A stretch of 64,000 bases of DNA from Dipetalonema caudispina (lineage: Eukaryota; Nematoda; Chromadorea; Rhabditida; Onchocercidae): assembly GCA_013365325.1 (NCBI GenBank), contig JABVXV010000003.1, positions 744,001 through 808,000 of the forward strand. The letters are read 5' to 3'. Under the pieces are notes generated by a model. The model made no database searches. It saw only the letters and a program-made list of their open reading frames with translations, and was not told where the DNA came from. Within the stretch, counting starts at the first letter, position 1. Every line of letters begins with the position of its first letter. Of the stretch, positions 62,641-64,000 are shown piece by piece. The translations under genes and the position numbers were made by a program.

Positions 62641-64000
62641 ATGTATAGTATAGATAAAAAGAGAAGATCTTTATCAACCAAAACAGCAGAATCATCTGAA
62701 CCACCTATTAAATGCTGTCGTATTACGGAAGAAAGTGAGTTTTCATTTAATTTTTTACTCTTTTACATTTAACTTCTTTCAATCTCTACCTCAAATATCT
62801 AATTTCAGATTGCCGTAGTGCAAAAATAATTGAGAATGAACGCAGGTTGGTTTTAGTTGATATTGCTTACTAGTATATATATATATATATATATGAAGAC
62901 CTTTTCTTAAAAGTGCTATCAGATAAATATGAAATGTTCAGAGATGTCCGTACTACATTATTTTACCTTGTTAACCTATTATTATCTTACACTGATTTGC
63001 AACAACAAATACGACTTTATTTTACCTAAAGACTAAACCAACTTTGTTTGGAAATGATTTGACACATCTATTATTTTTTTGATAAAATACTTTCGCATCA
63101 TCACCAAAGGAGTTCAAGTTACACTCAGAAGTATTGTGTTCAGATTGAGTGATTTGCCGAAGTGCTCTACTAGTGTACCAGATGTTAATATCTATAATGA
63201 TCCGTCAAACTTCCTCAGCTGCGGTTGTCTTGGCTCACCACGACAGGTCATTTTTAATTTATCCCCTTATGTTTTCAAGAAGTTACGGATAGAAAAAACA
63301 AGGAAGCGATGGATAGACTTGTAAAAACGAATCAGTTTCAGGTTTGGCATGCTCTTTGCGATTCGCAAAGTAAACTTGATGAAAGGACAGCAGAAGGCAA
63401 GAGAGCAAAGGTGAAAGGGATTCCTTTTCGAATTACTGCACTTCTAGTAATGATGCAAGTAATAACTTCCTTACATATGTAATACTTAGATAATGATTTG
63501 TGATATTAATACAATTAGAAACACAACAGAATCCAAAAGCTCTAATTCTTAGCTATGCGAATATATGAACTATCGTCGTGAAACATACCATCGTGCCGTG
63601 GATTTATTCGATCGTATAATGACTATATTTGACTTTAAAAATAGCGCTAAAACAGATATAAATTTCATCGGGGTTCTCGTCGTCTTCATCGCTTCTAAGC
63701 TTGAGGTTGATTTTTTTCCTCGGATTTTTAATTTAAACAGTACTTTTATTTACCCTCAACCCATTAAGACTTGGAAAAATTGGAATAATTTACTTTGGGG
63801 ACCAAAATACCTAAAACTTCTCGGTTCTACTTCGAGTCCAGGGCTTAAGCAGTGAATTTAAAATGCAACGAGAATTCTAAAGATTATTCTAAAATGAATG
63901 ATTCTCAATGATATAACGTCTAAATAACTCAGGAACGACAAAAAAATCACTGGACAGCTATAGCGGATTACATACGTCGAGTTTCTCCATCCGATCACTT
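62641..64000 (+). CDS. Divergent cyclin, E-type most likely (5' part; runs off right edge)
   Basis: Regulatory subunit of a cyclin-dependent kinase, judged from its cyclin box. Exons: 62641-62734, 62809-62845, 63144-63246, 63342-63458, 63553-63705 and 63933 to beyond 64000; about 190 residues are visible, all in phase. The N-terminus is basic and Ser-rich (MYSIDKKRRSLSTK). The cyclin-box part runs SPRQVWHALCDSQSK, then FRITALLVMMQLCEYMNYRR, then ETYHRAVDLFDRIM and FIASKLEERQKNHW. The RETY..AVDLFDR and SKLEE stretches fit cyclin E best. The hallmark R-x-x-L-x-D-W-x-x-E-V of the first helix is not kept: D, W and E are replaced by L, V and Q. It could be another divergent cyclin. Introns carry a TA repeat at 62874-62894. 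Confidence 0.62.
62874..62894. repeat. TA dinucleotide repeat in a cyclin-gene intron
   Basis: About ten TA units between exons 2 and 3 of the cyclin-like gene. Confidence 0.95.

Noticed and set aside
1..64000. Bacterial endosymbiont insertions, CRISPR arrays or phage-like clusters
   Set aside because: No long uninterrupted bacterial-type reading frames, repeat-spacer arrays or clustered short-spaced genes were seen. A nucleotide search against Wolbachia genomes would be needed to exclude small inserts.

Overview
The window is nuclear DNA from a nematode, most likely a filarial or other spirurid worm. It is AT-rich. Genes are split into many short exons with GT-AG introns, often with GTAAGT or GTTAGT donors and TTTCAG or TTTTAG acceptors. 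Acceptor-like sites lie just upstream of several start codons, as expected for spliced-leader trans-splicing. The encoded proteins are ordinary animal housekeeping and secretory-pathway proteins. The species is an inference; I could not run a database search. I saw no bacterial operon, phage or CRISPR array.

Layout, all confident genes on the + strand: a 3' part of a 20S proteasome alpha-7 subunit gene (pas-4, 488-1675); spliceosomal SmB (snr-2, 2642-4231); Obg-like ATPase 1 (4701-7518); a Sp1-type three-zinc-finger transcription factor with a Buttonhead box (8588-11648); ribosomal protein S19 (13845-14774); a 27-exon PPIP5K inositol-pyrophosphate kinase/phosphatase (16108-25292); a gene-poor stretch of about 17 kb (25293-42172); a furin-like proprotein convertase, kpc-1 type (42173-49865); TRAP-alpha/SSR1 of the ER translocon (52631-54628); COG3 of the Golgi tethering complex (55430-60671); and the first part of a divergent cyclin-E-like gene (62641 to the right edge). 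Exon models were built by hand from splice sites, phase continuity and family similarity; every complete gene closes in frame.

Three of the genes act along the secretory route: TRAP-alpha at the ER translocon, COG3 in intra-Golgi retrograde tethering, and furin in trans-Golgi processing. The others serve proteolysis, splicing, translation, transcription and inositol-pyrophosphate signalling. They look like neighbours and not a dedicated pathway; only SmB and OLA1 are close enough to raise the question of an operon.

The less ordinary content is outside the clear genes: perfect hairpins of 21 and 17 bp, a 13-bp hairpin against a PPIP5K acceptor, two GC-AG introns, a tRNA-like sequence with two overlapping A boxes inside PPIP5K, candidate minus-strand terminal exons at 32.3, 34.3-34.6 and 61.1 kb, and a coding-like region with one frame break at 38.4-38.8 kb. 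I found no convincing new biological system; these are leads graded by strength.
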